Both the position numbers and the translations under genes were made by a program. Below are positions 33,140-42,380 of a DNA stretch of 64,000 nt, piece after piece; within the stretch, counting starts at the first letter, position 1; every line of letters starts with the position of its first letter. Source of the DNA: Anaerorhabdus sp964386325 (GTDB lineage: Bacteria; Bacillota_I; Bacilli_A; Erysipelotrichales; Erysipelotrichaceae); assembly GCA_964386325.1 (NCBI GenBank), contig CAYLQY010000007.1:62001-126000 (forward strand), in the 5' to 3' direction. A model generated the notes under the pieces. That model worked only from the letters and a program-made list of their open reading frames with translations, made no database searches and was not told the origin of the DNA.

Positions 33140-33343
33140 ATGACAAAAATAAATACTGAATTTATTACACTATCTCAGCTTCTAAAAATGGAAGATTGTG
33201 TAGCTTCTGGTGGTGAAGTTAAATGGTTTCTAAGCGAGGTTGAAGTTTTGGTAAATGGTGAAAAAGAAAATCGTCGCGGTAAGAAATTATACCCTGGAGA
33301 TGTCATAGAAATTTTAGGAAAAACATACAAAATTGAATCATGA
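33140..33343 (+). CDS. rlbA: S4-domain protein RlbA (YaaA)
   Basis: 67 residues from the ATG at 33140 (AGAGGA site). Small S4-like RNA-binding domain: TLSQLLKMEDCVASGGEVKWFL, VLVNGEKENRRGKKLYPGDVIEI. Found just before recF in most Bacillota, with a role in ribosome assembly proposed. Overlaps recF by 4 bp (ATGA). Confidence 0.9.
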   Translation: MTKINTEFITLSQLLKMEDCVASGGEVKWFLSEVEVLVNGEKENRRGKKLYPGDVIEILGKTYKIES

Positions 33344-34464
33344 TTATTAAAGAATTAAAACTCAGAAACTTTAGAAATTATGATACATGTACAGTCCAAT
33401 TTGATCCAGACTGTAACATACTTTTAGGTCAAAATGCTCAAGGTAAAACAAACATATTAGAGAGCTTAGTATTTCTTTCTACAACAAGATCGCATCGACT
33501 ACAATATGATCAACAAATGATTCAAGAAGGTAAAGAACTTTGTAATATTGAATGTACATTCTTTGATGAAAGAGATCGTAAAATCGGCGCTGTTATTCAT
33601 AGTAAAGGAAAGACTTTACTTATTAATCAACAACCGGTTTCAAAGAGTAGTGATTTCATTGGTAAGTTAAATGTACTTTTGTTTTCACCAAGTGATTTAG
33701 AAATCTTTGATGATTCTCCAAAAGAACGTCGTCGTTTAATTGATATTGAGATTGGTAAAGTATCTTCAAATTATATGTTTCATCTATCACGTTATTTAAA
33801 GTTACTAAAAGAACGTAACTCAATGTTGAAGATGAATCGGTTTGATGATGCATATTTAGTTGTGTTAGAAAATCAGATGATTGAATCACAAATAGAGATA
33901 TTGGTTGAACGTAAGAAGTTTATTGATTCTTGTAATTTGTACTTGAGTGAAAAGTATGAAAAATTATCTGATCAAAAGTGTGAGTTAAAAATTAGCTATC
34001 AAGCCTGTGTTGAAATTAAGGACAAAGAGGTAATGCATCAAGATTTTAGAAATCTCTATGATAAAAATAGAGAGAAAGATATTCAGTTTAAAGTTACATC
34101 AATCGGTGTACATCGTGATGATTGTGCATTTGAGATGGATGGTAAGCGTGTTGAATTATTCTGTTCACAAGGACAAAAGAGAATGGTTGTGTTAGCACTA
34201 AAATTCTCACTTGTAGAATATATAAAAAATCAGCTACATAAAACACCCGTTCTTTTACTAGACGATGTTTTATCTGAGCTTGATCACAAAAAACGATATA
34301 ACCTGTTGAAGTGTTTGGATGGTGAATTTCAAACGATACTTACAACGACAGAAATTTTAGAGGATTTCAATGAGTTGAAAAATAAACCTAAAGTATTTGA
34401 AGTTGAAAATGGGATTATCAAAACTAAGGAGGATATGCAATGGCAAATTTGGAAAACAAAGTAG
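33340..34464 (+). CDS. recF: DNA repair protein RecF
   Basis: 374 residues, SMC-like ATPase: MIIKELKLRNFRNYDTC, Walker A LGQNAQGKTNILES, signature FCSQGQKRMVVLALKFSLVE, Walker B PVLLLDDVLSELDHKKR. It loads RecA at gaps. Coupled to rlbA upstream and overlapping gyrB by 25 bp downstream. Confidence 0.97.
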   Translation: MIIKELKLRNFRNYDTCTVQFDPDCNILLGQNAQGKTNILESLVFLSTTRSHRLQYDQQMIQEGKELCNIECTFFDERDRKIGAVIHSKGKTLLINQQPVSKSSDFIGKLNVLLFSPSDLEIFDDSPKERRRLIDIEIGKVSSNYMFHLSRYLKLLKERNSMLKMNRFDDAYLVVLENQMIESQIEILVERKKFIDSCNLYLSEKYEKLSDQKCELKISYQACVEIKDKEVMHQDFRNLYDKNREKDIQFKVTSIGVHRDDCAFEMDGKRVELFCSQGQKRMVVLALKFSLVEYIKNQLHKTPVLLLDDVLSELDHKKRYNLLKCLDGEFQTILTTTEILEDFNELKNKPKVFEVENGIIKTKEDMQWQIWKTK

Positions 34465-36374
34465 AACATTCGTATAACGAAAATGATATACAGGTTCTAG
34501 AAGGTTTAGAGGCTGTTAGAAAACGTCCAGGGATGTATATTGGATCAACTTCTGGTAGAGGTTTGCATCATCTTGTATGGGAGATTGTCGATAATGGTAT
34601 TGATGAAGCTCTTGCAGGTTATGCGACAACAATTAATGTTATCGTTGATAAAGAAAACGTTGTTACTGTTAAAGACGATGGTCGTGGTATGCCTACAGGG
34701 ATTCATGAGAAAACCGGAATATCAACAGTAGAAACGATTTTTACTGTGCTTCATGCTGGTGGTAAATTTGGTGGTGGTGCATATAAAGTTTCTGGGGGAC
34801 TACATGGTGTAGGAGCTTCAGTTGTTAATGCATTGAGTGAATGGTTAGAAGTAATTGTTTACAATAGTGGCCAAGAATATTATGTGCGATTTGAAAATGG
34901 TGGAAATCCTGTAACACCTTTAAAAATTATTGGTCCTTGTGATGATAAGCATGGATCAACTGTAAGATTTAAAGCAGATCCACTTATTTTCCAAGAAACA
35001 GTATCGTATGATCATAATGTATTGCGTGATCGTTTACGTCAAATTGCATTCTTAAATAAAGGAATAAGAATTGTATTCACCGATGAAAGAATAGAAGATC
35101 CTGCAAAAATTACTGAGACTTTCTATTATGAAGGTGGATTGAAAGAATACGTAGAATATTTGAATAAAAATAAAACGCCAGTTCATGACGATATAATTTA
35201 TTGTGAGGGTGAAGAAGAAGGAATCCAAGTTGAAATTGCAATGCAATACAATGATGGTTATGTTCCTAATATTTATACTTTCTGTAATAACATTAATACC
35301 AATGAAGGTGGAACACACGAAGAGGGATTTAAGTTAGCACTTAATCGTGTAATTAATGCCTATGGTAAAGAAGCAGGAATTATAAAGAAAGATGAAGATA
35401 CTTTACAAGGTGATGATGTTCGTGAAGGATTGACAGCTGTAATTTCAGTTAAACATCCAGATCCTCAATACGAAGGACAAACAAAAACAAAGTTGGGAAA
35501 CAGTGAAGTTCGTAAAATTGTTTCTAATATATTTGGAAATAGCCTACAACGTTTCTTAATGGAAAATCCAAGTGAAGCTAAGGCTGTTTTAGATAAAGCA
35601 ACAGTGGCTTCTAAAGCGCGTCTTGCGGCAAAGAGAGCACGTGAGTTAACACGTCGTAAAGGGGCTTTAGAAATTTCTAGTTTACCTGGAAAGCTTGCGG
35701 ACTGTTCAAGTAAAGACGCAAGTATTTCAGAAATCTATATTGTCGAAGGAGATTCAGCCGGTGGTAGTGCTAAGCAAGGAAGAGATAGTAAATTCCAAGC
35801 TATTCTTCCGTTAAGAGGTAAAATTCTTAACGTAGAAAAAGCACGTTTACATCGAATTTTTGAGAATGCTGAAATTCGTTCAATGATTACAGCATTTGGA
35901 TGCGGTGTAAGTGATGAGGTTGATACTAGTAAATTACGTTATCATAAGATTGTAATTATGACCGATGCCGATGTCGATGGAGCTCATATTCGTACATTAT
36001 TATTAACGTTCTTCTATCGTTATTTAAAACCGGTAATCGAACAAGGATATATTTATATTGCACAACCACCACTCTATAAAGCACAAAAAGGTAATGCTGT
36101 ACGTTATGCATATTCTGATGATGAATTAGAAGTTATCAAACGTGAATTAGGAGATCGTTTATCCATTCAACGATACAAAGGGTTAGGGGAAATGAATCCT
36201 GAACAACTTTGGGAAACAACAATGGATCCAGAAGTTCGTACTTTGATAAAAGTTGAAATTGAAGATGCGATTGATGCCGATGCAGTATTTAGTATGTTGA
36301 TGGGTGATGAAGTAGAACCACGTAAGAACTTTATTGTAGAAAATGCACAGTTCGTTAAGAACTTAGATATATAG
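34440..36374 (+). CDS. gyrB: DNA gyrase subunit B
   Basis: 644 residues. GHKL ATPase (IVDNGIDEALAGYA, VKDDGRGMPTGIHEKTG, GGLHGVGASVVNAL), transducer, and TOPRIM domain (IVEGDSAGGSAKQGRD, PLRGKILNVEKA, IMTDADVDGAHIRTLLL). Ends FIVENAQFVKNLDI. AAGGAGG at 34426-34432 decides the ATG at 34440 over the ATG five bases earlier. Together with GyrA it introduces negative supercoils. Confidence 0.98.
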   Translation: MANLENKVEHSYNENDIQVLEGLEAVRKRPGMYIGSTSGRGLHHLVWEIVDNGIDEALAGYATTINVIVDKENVVTVKDDGRGMPTGIHEKTGISTVETIFTVLHAGGKFGGGAYKVSGGLHGVGASVVNALSEWLEVIVYNSGQEYYVRFENGGNPVTPLKIIGPCDDKHGSTVRFKADPLIFQETVSYDHNVLRDRLRQIAFLNKGIRIVFTDERIEDPAKITETFYYEGGLKEYVEYLNKNKTPVHDDIIYCEGEEEGIQVEIAMQYNDGYVPNIYTFCNNINTNEGGTHEEGFKLALNRVINAYGKEAGIIKKDEDTLQGDDVREGLTAVISVKHPDPQYEGQTKTKLGNSEVRKIVSNIFGNSLQRFLMENPSEAKAVLDKATVASKARLAAKRARELTRRKGALEISSLPGKLADCSSKDASISEIYIVEGDSAGGSAKQGRDSKFQAILPLRGKILNVEKARLHRIFENAEIRSMITAFGCGVSDEVDTSKLRYHKIVIMTDADVDGAHIRTLLLTFFYRYLKPVIEQGYIYIAQPPLYKAQKGNAVRYAYSDDELEVIKRELGDRLSIQRYKGLGEMNPEQLWETTMDPEVRTLIKVEIEDAIDADAVFSMLMGDEVEPRKNFIVENAQFVKNLDI

Positions 36375-36384
36375 GAGATAGATC

Positions 36385-38931
36385 ATGGAAATGGATGACA
36401 ACAAGTATAATCCCGATTCATTTAATCACGGGAAGATAAAAACTACTGACGTATCACATGAAATGAGAAACTCTTTCTTAGATTATTCGATGTCAGTAAT
36501 CGTAGCACGTGCACTACCTGATGTACGTGATGGTATGAAGCCAGTACATCGTCGTATTTTATATGCGATGAATGACTTAGGAATGACACCAGATAAACCA
36601 CATAAAAAATCAGCACGTATCGTTGGTGAAGTAATTGGTAAATATCACCCTCATGGTGATACTGCAGTTTATGAAACAATGGTTCGTATGGCACAAGAAT
36701 TTAGTTTCCGTTATCCACTTGTAGATGGACATGGAAACTTTGGTTCTATCGATGGTGATGGTGCTGCAGCGATGCGTTATACAGAAGCACGTATGTCAAA
36801 AATATCTACGGAGCTAATGAAAGATATTCAAAAAGAAACAGTTAATTGGGTTGATAACTATGATGGTGAAGAAAGAGAACCAGAAGTATTACCAAGCCGT
36901 TTTCCTAATTTATTAGTCAATGGTACAACTGGTATTGCGGTTGGTATGGCTACAAATATGGCTCCTCACAATTTAGTGGAGACTATTGATGCTGCAATCG
37001 CTGTTATGGAAAATCCAGAAATCACTGTTCAAGAATTAATGGAAAATTATATCACTGGTCCAGACTTTCCTACTGGTGCATATATATTAGGACGCTCAGG
37101 AATTAAGCAATCTTATGAAACAGGACGTGGAAGTATTATTATGCGTTCTAAAACAGAGGTGGATGAATTATCAAATGGTAAGCCAAGAATTGTTATAAAA
37201 GAAATTCCTTACATGGTAAATAAAGCAAACTTGGTTGAAAAAATTGCATCATTAGTAAGAGAAAAATTAATTGATGGAATAACTGATTTACGTGATGAAT
37301 CAAATCGTGAAGGTATTCGTATTGTAATCGAGTTAAGAAAAGATGTACAAGCAGATGTAATTTTAAATCAATTATTTAGAATGACGGCTCTACAATCTTC
37401 TTTTGGCGTAAATAATATTGTGCTTGTAAATAACGAACCAAAGCAATTAGGAATTCGCGATATATTAAAGTACTATATTGAACATCAAATTGAAGTAACA
37501 GTTCGTCGTACAAAATTCGAATTGAAGAAAGCAGAAGATCGTGCACATATTTTAGAAGGTTTGAAAATTGCGTTAGATCATATTGATGCAATTATTAGTA
37601 CGATTAGAAACTCTAAAGATGCAACAGAAGCAATGCCAAGATTAATGGAAAATTTTGGTTTATCCGAAATTCAAGCAAAAGCAATTTTGGATATGCAATT
37701 TAGAAGATTGACTGGTTTGGAAAGAGAAAAAATTGAAGGTGAATATAATGAATTAATGTTATTCATTGAAGACTGTAAAGATATCTTAGCGAACCATTCA
37801 AGAGTTGTACAAATCATCAAAGAAGAATTAACTGAAATCAAAGAAAAGTATGGTGATAAACGTCGTTCAGAAATTATTGAAGGCGATGTGGATATGGAAG
37901 ATGAAGATTTAATTCCAGTTGAAGATATCGTTATTACAATGACAATCAACGGATATATCAAACGTATTCCTGCCGATACTTATCGTGTTCAAAATCGTGG
38001 TGGTAAAGGTGTTAAAGGAATGGCAGTTAATGAGGATGATATCATTGACCAATTCTTATCATTATCTACACATGATTTCTTGATGGCATTTACAAATAAA
38101 GGAAAAGTATATCGTATGAAAGGATATAATGTTCCTGCAGCATCAAGAACAGCAAAGGGAATTCCAGTTGTTAATTTATTGAGTTTAGATAAAGATGAAA
38201 AAGTAAAAGCATTAGTTGCGATTAAGCGTGAAGATAATCAAAATAAATATTTATTCTTTGTGACACAAAACGGAATTGTAAAACGTGTTTCTGTAGATGA
38301 ATTTGAAAATATTCGTCAAACAGGAAAGATTGCGATTACATTGAAAGAAAATGATGAACTAATAGGTGTAAAACCAACAACAGGTGAGGATGAAATTATT
38401 ATTGCAGGAAGCAATGGTAAAGCAATCCGTTTCAAAGAATCTGATATTCGTGTTATGGGTCGTACAGCTTCTGGTGTAAGAGGTTTTAATACAGACGGTT
38501 CTAAAGTTATTGGGATGTCTACAAATCATGAAGGAAACTATATCTTAGTAATTTCTGAAAAAGGATATGGTAAGAAATCTTTACTTGATGATTATCGAAT
38601 GACAAATCGTGGAGCTAAAGGTGTAATGACATTAAAGATTACAGAAAAGAATGGAGCTCTTGTTTCACTCAAAGCTGTAAACGGTGATGAAGATTGTATG
38701 ATTATGACTGATGACGGTGTAGTTATCAGAATTAGACTTGAACAAGTTTCAACATATGGAAGAAGTGCTCAAGGTGTTAGATTAATTTCTACAAGTGAGA
38801 CAAGTAAGGTTTCTACAATAGCAATCGTTGAAAAATCAGAAGATGATGAAGAAAACGAAAATATTGAAGAAAACACGGATTCTAAACCATTAGAAAATAA
38901 TGATGAAAATAGTCAAAATAGCGAGGAATAA
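36385..38931 (+). CDS. gyrA: DNA gyrase subunit A
   Basis: 848 residues. Quinolone-resistance region GKYHPHGDTAVYETMVRMAQ and catalytic Tyr in AAAMRYTEARMS. The C-terminal domain has the GyrA box QNRGGKGVKGMAVN typical of gyrase and not of topoisomerase IV. The acidic tail (EDDEENENIEENTDSK) is common in Bacillota. Follows gyrB by 10 bp. Confidence 0.98.
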   Translation: MEMDDNKYNPDSFNHGKIKTTDVSHEMRNSFLDYSMSVIVARALPDVRDGMKPVHRRILYAMNDLGMTPDKPHKKSARIVGEVIGKYHPHGDTAVYETMVRMAQEFSFRYPLVDGHGNFGSIDGDGAAAMRYTEARMSKISTELMKDIQKETVNWVDNYDGEEREPEVLPSRFPNLLVNGTTGIAVGMATNMAPHNLVETIDAAIAVMENPEITVQELMENYITGPDFPTGAYILGRSGIKQSYETGRGSIIMRSKTEVDELSNGKPRIVIKEIPYMVNKANLVEKIASLVREKLIDGITDLRDESNREGIRIVIELRKDVQADVILNQLFRMTALQSSFGVNNIVLVNNEPKQLGIRDILKYYIEHQIEVTVRRTKFELKKAEDRAHILEGLKIALDHIDAIISTIRNSKDATEAMPRLMENFGLSEIQAKAILDMQFRRLTGLEREKIEGEYNELMLFIEDCKDILANHSRVVQIIKEELTEIKEKYGDKRRSEIIEGDVDMEDEDLIPVEDIVITMTINGYIKRIPADTYRVQNRGGKGVKGMAVNEDDIIDQFLSLSTHDFLMAFTNKGKVYRMKGYNVPAASRTAKGIPVVNLLSLDKDEKVKALVAIKREDNQNKYLFFVTQNGIVKRVSVDEFENIRQTGKIAITLKENDELIGVKPTTGEDEIIIAGSNGKAIRFKESDIRVMGRTASGVRGFNTDGSKVIGMSTNHEGNYILVISEKGYGKKSLLDDYRMTNRGAKGVMTLKITEKNGALVSLKAVNGDEDCMIMTDDGVVIRIRLEQVSTYGRSAQGVRLISTSETSKVSTIAIVEKSEDDEENENIEENTDSKPLENNDENSQNSEE

Positions 38932-38945
38932 TCGCTATTTTTTCT
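38915..38945 (+). terminator. Terminator after gyrA
   Basis: AAAATAGCGA (38915-38924) pairs with TCGCTATTTT (38932-38941), then T-rich. Confidence 0.85.
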
Positions 38946-38959
38946 TGTTTTGACAAAAT

Positions 38960-39029
38960 AAAAAGCCCTCTCATTTGATTTTAATTAATTTTCGTGGGTA
39001 GTAACCTATGAAAATTAAATCTGAGAGGG
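38960..39029 (-). terminator. Long hairpin terminator of the minus-strand lipoprotein gene
   Basis: CCCTCTC (38966-38972) pairs with GAGAGGG (39023-39029), with further pairing inside (ATTTTAATT/AAATTAAAT and AATTTTC/GAAAATT). On the minus strand it ends GAGAGGGC then TTTTTATTTT. About 64 nt long, larger than other terminators here. Confidence 0.7.
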
Positions 39030-39065
39030 TAAATTTTTTAAAATTAACTTGAAAATAATTCAAGA

Positions 39066-39938
39066 TTAATATAGACCAGCTAAACGATATCCATTCTCGG
39101 TTTTTGATATTTCTATTCGCTTTAATTCTGGATCAATTATATCGCCATAAGAAGTAACAATATCTACAAGAATTTTATCTTCGGTTTCTTGCGTATTGAT
39201 AATGAGAGATGTGTTGTAATATTGTTCATCAGTAATGCTTGGAGCATTTTCAATGCAATATAATTTTTCGTTATCTTCAATGTAGATAGGGGACTCTGAT
39301 TCAAAAACTTCTGCATAGAATTGCGAAATAAAATCTTTATCAAAAATTGATTCTACATATTCTTTTATTTGATTAATTGATGTTGGATTTTCTATCTTTG
39401 CGGTATTGATAACTTCATAATATCCTGGATGATCTGTACTTTCTTGTTGAGCTAAATCAACACCAATACCATATAAGTATCCAAATGCATCACGATCAAC
39501 TGCAAGTAGTTCATCTAATATAGCTTTAGTTGATGTGAATGTTGGACTATCTGGTCGGATTGTTGCAGTGTCGATTTGGAAAGATGCTTCTCCACATTGC
39601 CAAAAACTATCACATGCACTATATAGATGGAAGACCATTTCATACTCATCTATTTTAAGTGCACCTATAAATTCTGCGTTACTATGGTCATCTTCCACCG
39701 CTTTCAAATCGCTTAATTTCTCAACTTGAGGTATCGTACCGATTGAAATAGGAAGAGGTGGAGTATCTATTTGATGGATAATTGAGTCTGCAGCGATACT
39801 GGTATTATAATCATCTATACATTCTTGAATTAAGAGTAATATCTTCTCTTCAAAAGTTAATTCTTTTGGTTCATCAGATTTAGGAGAACAACCTGATAAA
39901 GTACATATTAATAAGAATAAAGCTAAACATTTTTTCAT
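39066..39938 (-). CDS. Lipoprotein of unknown function
   Basis: 290 residues with lipobox LSGC (C17). The mature part looks globular, with segments such as YEMVFHLYSACDSFWQCGEASFQIDTATIRPDS and VESIFDKDFISQFYAEVFES. The last third (ENEKLYCIENAPSITDEQYY ... LVDIVTSYGDIIDPELKRIEI) resembles parts of small lipoprotein domains that follow a DUF-like fold, but I do not recognise it. It is between gyrA and serS on the opposite strand. Confidence 0.7.
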   Translation of the reverse strand: MKKCLALFLLICTLSGCSPKSDEPKELTFEEKILLLIQECIDDYNTSIAADSIIHQIDTPPLPISIGTIPQVEKLSDLKAVEDDHSNAEFIGALKIDEYEMVFHLYSACDSFWQCGEASFQIDTATIRPDSPTFTSTKAILDELLAVDRDAFGYLYGIGVDLAQQESTDHPGYYEVINTAKIENPTSINQIKEYVESIFDKDFISQFYAEVFESESPIYIEDNEKLYCIENAPSITDEQYYNTSLIINTQETEDKILVDIVTSYGDIIDPELKRIEISKTENGYRLAGLY

Positions 39939-39984
39939 AATTATACCTCTTTACTACGTAAATTATACCATTGTTAATCAAGCC

Positions 39985-40013
39985 TTGACAAACAAAGAAA
40001 GCAGTGTTTAAAT
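39985..40013 (+). promoter_or_regulatory. serS promoter
   Basis: TTGACA (39985-39990), 17 bp, TTAAAT (40008-40013). Transcription would start near 40020, at the head of the T-box. Confidence 0.75.
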
Positions 40014-40019
40014 GAATAT

Positions 40020-40236
40020 ACAAATCGTTGAAAAGGACAAGTAAAATCAGTTGTGATATCAGAGAAATAGTGGTTGGTGAAAACTATTGCATGGCTATTT
40101 GAAATCTACCTTGGAGTGAAAGTAAAACTTTCCGGGACACCGTTATCTGTATCGAGTGGTAGATTGTTTCACGTGAAACAATTTGCAATGAGGGTGGCAA
40201 CACGAACTATCGTCCCTTTATTGGGACTTTTTTTAT
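40020..40236 (+). ncRNA. T-box leader (riboswitch) controlling serS
   Basis: A leader of about 235 nt before serS starts with a Stem I-type GGACAAGTA segment and carries the T-box motif AGGGTGGCAACACG (40191-40204). This can pair with CGTCCCT to form the antiterminator. The competing terminator is GTCCC/GGGAC at 40212-40227, followed by seven or more T. Uncharged tRNA-Ser should stop termination. I could not assign the specifier codon with certainty. A parS palindrome lies inside the leader at 40165. Confidence 0.85.
40165..40180. promoter_or_regulatory. parS site inside the serS T-box
   Basis: TGTTTCACGTGAAACA is the bacterial parS consensus (perfect 16-bp palindrome; the symmetry extends to 20 bp). 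It binds the ParB protein encoded at 56507 and perhaps the paralogue at 54948. In RNA the same bases would form a stable hairpin within the leader. Confidence 0.88.
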
Positions 40237-40255
40237 TTTCTAGGAGGAGAAAGAA

Positions 40256-41536
40256 ATGTTAGATATTAAATTAATACGTGAAAACGCAGAGTTAGTAAAA
40301 GAAAACATGAAAAAGAAGTTTCAAGAAGCCAAACTACATTTGGTGGATGAAGTTATTGAAATGGATAAGCAATTTAGAGAAATTAAAACTAAAGCCGATG
40401 ATTTAAGAGCACTTCGAAATGCAAAGTCTAAAGAAATTGGTGCATTAATGCAACAAGGACTTAAGGATAAAGCACAAGAAACAAAGGATGCTATCGCACA
40501 TATCGGCGATGAGATTAAAGCATTAGAAGAAAAAGAGATAGAATTAGAAGCTAAGATTAAAACAAATATGCTTTCTATTCCAAATATCATTGATCCAAGT
40601 GTACCAGTAGGGAAAGATGATTCAGAAAATGTTGAAGTAGAGAAGTTTGGAGAACCAATCGTTCCTGACTTTGAGATTCCTTATCATACAGATATTATGG
40701 AAAATCTAGCGGGTATCGATTTAGATAGCGCTAGAAAAACAAGTGGAAATGGTTTCTATTATTTAATAGGGGATATTGCAAGGTTACATTCTGCAATATT
40801 ATCTTATGCAAGAGACTTTATGATAGATAAAGGATTTACATATTGTATTCCACCATTCATGATTCGTAGTGATGTAGTTACTGGAGTAATGAGTTTTGCA
40901 GAGATGGAGAATATGATGTATAAGATAGAAGGGGAAGATTTATATCTTATCGGTACATCTGAACACTCTATGATTGGTAAGTTCATCGACAATATTTTAG
41001 AAGAAAAGAATCTTCCTTATACAATGACTAGCTATTCTCCATGCTTTAGAAAAGAAGTTGGAGCTCATGGTATTGAAGAAAGAGGAGTGTATCGTATTCA
41101 TCAATTCGAAAAACAAGAAATGATTGTGGTATGTAAGCCTGAAGAAAGTATGGAGTGGTACGAAAAGATGTGGAGATATTCTGTTGAATTCTTTAGATCA
41201 TTAGATATACCAGTAAGAACTTTGGAATGTTGTTCTGGAGACTTGGCAGATCTTAAAGTTAAGAGTTGTGATGTTGAAGCTTGGTCACCACGTCAAAAGA
41301 AATACTTTGAAGTAGGAAGTTGTTCAAATCTAGGCGACGCACAAGCAAGACGTCTAGGTATACGTGTTAATGGTGAAAATGGTAAGTACTTTGCACACAC
41401 ATTAAATAACACAGTAGTTGCACCTCCACGTATGTTAATTGCTTTCTTAGAAAATAATTTAAATGCAGATGGTAGTGTTAATATTCCAGAAGCATTAAGA
41501 ATGTATATGGGTGGTAAGGAAATAATTAAGAAGTAG
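40256..41536 (+). CDS. serS: Seryl-tRNA synthetase
   Basis: 426 residues. N-terminal coiled-coil arm (IEMDKQFREIKTKADDLRALRNAKSKEIG) and class II core: motif 2 CFRKEVGAHGIEERGVYRIHQFEKQEM and motif 3 NNTVVAPPRMLIAFLEN. GAGGAGA ribosome site. Charges tRNA-Ser; controlled by the T-box leader. Confidence 0.98.
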   Translation: MLDIKLIRENAELVKENMKKKFQEAKLHLVDEVIEMDKQFREIKTKADDLRALRNAKSKEIGALMQQGLKDKAQETKDAIAHIGDEIKALEEKEIELEAKIKTNMLSIPNIIDPSVPVGKDDSENVEVEKFGEPIVPDFEIPYHTDIMENLAGIDLDSARKTSGNGFYYLIGDIARLHSAILSYARDFMIDKGFTYCIPPFMIRSDVVTGVMSFAEMENMMYKIEGEDLYLIGTSEHSMIGKFIDNILEEKNLPYTMTSYSPCFRKEVGAHGIEERGVYRIHQFEKQEMIVVCKPEESMEWYEKMWRYSVEFFRSLDIPVRTLECCSGDLADLKVKSCDVEAWSPRQKKYFEVGSCSNLGDAQARRLGIRVNGENGKYFAHTLNNTVVAPPRMLIAFLENNLNADGSVNIPEALRMYMGGKEIIKK

Positions 41537-41556
41537 TATTCTACTTCTTTTTTTTG
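41528..41556 (+). terminator. serS terminator
   Basis: AAGAAGTAG/CTACTTCTT with TATT loop, then a T run that leads straight into the second parS. Confidence 0.85.
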
Positions 41557-41570
41557 TTCCACGTGAAACA
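41555..41570. promoter_or_regulatory. Second parS site
   Basis: TGTTCCACGTGAAACA fits the parS consensus TGTTNCACGTGAAACA with a single break in symmetry. It is 1.4 kb from the first site, just after serS. Confidence 0.9.
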
Positions 41571-41777
41571 AAAATGTAAAATATGAATAACTAAAGTTAC
41601 TTTAAATGGATAAACCATAACCATTTAATTAGAAATAAACAAAAAAACTAGAAGTACTAGAAATAAATCACTCCAAATAGCAAATCAATAATATTAATAG
41701 GATTTAACAAGGAAGAATACTTACCTCACAAGAGTATAATAAAACAAACTTGAATTAAAATCAAGTTATTTAAAGTG
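41571..41777. other. AT-rich gap between serS and the SRP RNA
   Basis: About 207 bp, strongly AT-rich. It holds an inverted repeat AACTTGA/TCAAGTT (41747-41767) without a T run and a lone TATAAT near 41735. No gene supported. Confidence 0.5.
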
Positions 41778-41806
41778 TTGAGTAAAATTTGTTTTTAACA
41801 TATAAT
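41778..41806 (+). promoter_or_regulatory. SRP RNA promoter
   Basis: TTGAGT (41778-41783), 17 bp, TATAAT (41801-41806). Confidence 0.75.
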
Positions 41807-41810
41807 ATAT

Positions 41811-41893
41811 GAGGTACAACAAGCATGTATTGAATCAGGTCAGGACCGGAAGGTAGCAGCCTTAAGAACCTCTACTTGTGTGTACCTTTTTTT
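41811..41893 (+). ncRNA. ffs: Signal recognition particle RNA, small (4.5S) type
   Basis: The conserved SRP apical domain GTCAGGACCGGAAGGTAGCA (with GGAA tetraloop) lies at about 41839-41858, closed by GGTACA ... TGTACC outer stem at 41813-41818 and 41881-41886, then T7 for termination. This is the short form without an Alu domain. It pairs with Ffh to target membrane proteins. Confidence 0.92.
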
Positions 41894-41912
41894 ATACCAA
41901 AGAGGTGATGAA

Positions 41913-42380
41913 ATGCTTACGACTTTGTGTTACATTGAAAAAGATAATCAATTTTTGATGATGCACCGAACAAAGAAAGACAATGATCCTAATGCTGGTA
42001 AGTGGATAGGATTGGGTGGCAAATTCAAAGAATATGAGAGTCCAGAAGAATGTGTTCTAAGAGAAGTAAAAGAAGAGACCGGTTTAGAGCTTCTTCAAAT
42101 AAGGTTTAGAGGCGTCATCACGTTTACAAATAATGATCATTGGACAGAATATATGTTTTTGTTCACATCAAATGAATTTAGCGGGACTCTTAATTTTAAT
42201 TGTAGCGAGGGAGAGCTAGCATGGATTAATAAGGAAGAAATAACTAAACTCAATTTATGGGAAGGTGATAAGTACTTTCTTGAGAAATTAGTAACGGATG
42301 ATTCTTTCTTCACAATGAAACTTAGTTATGATGGGGATAAGCTTGTTGAGGCGATAGTTAATAATGAAAAAATTAAGTAA
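41913..42380 (+). CDS. NUDIX hydrolase, MutT/8-oxo-dGTP type
   Basis: 155 residues from the ATG at 41913 (AGAGGTG site). The Nudix box is GGKFKEYESPEECVLREVKEETGLEL. The start LTTLCYIEKDNQFLMMHRTKKDNDPNAGKWIGLGG matches the 8-oxo-dGTP diphosphatase branch found near tadA and dnaX. Overlaps tadA by 17 bp. Confidence 0.88.
   Translation: MLTTLCYIEKDNQFLMMHRTKKDNDPNAGKWIGLGGKFKEYESPEECVLREVKEETGLELLQIRFRGVITFTNNDHWTEYMFLFTSNEFSGTLNFNCSEGELAWINKEEITKLNLWEGDKYFLEKLVTDDSFFTMKLSYDGDKLVEAIVNNEKIK

Noticed and set aside
40074..40262. 62-codon open frame in the serS leader
   Set aside because: It covers the T-box and parS and runs into serS; the sequence is better explained as RNA structure.
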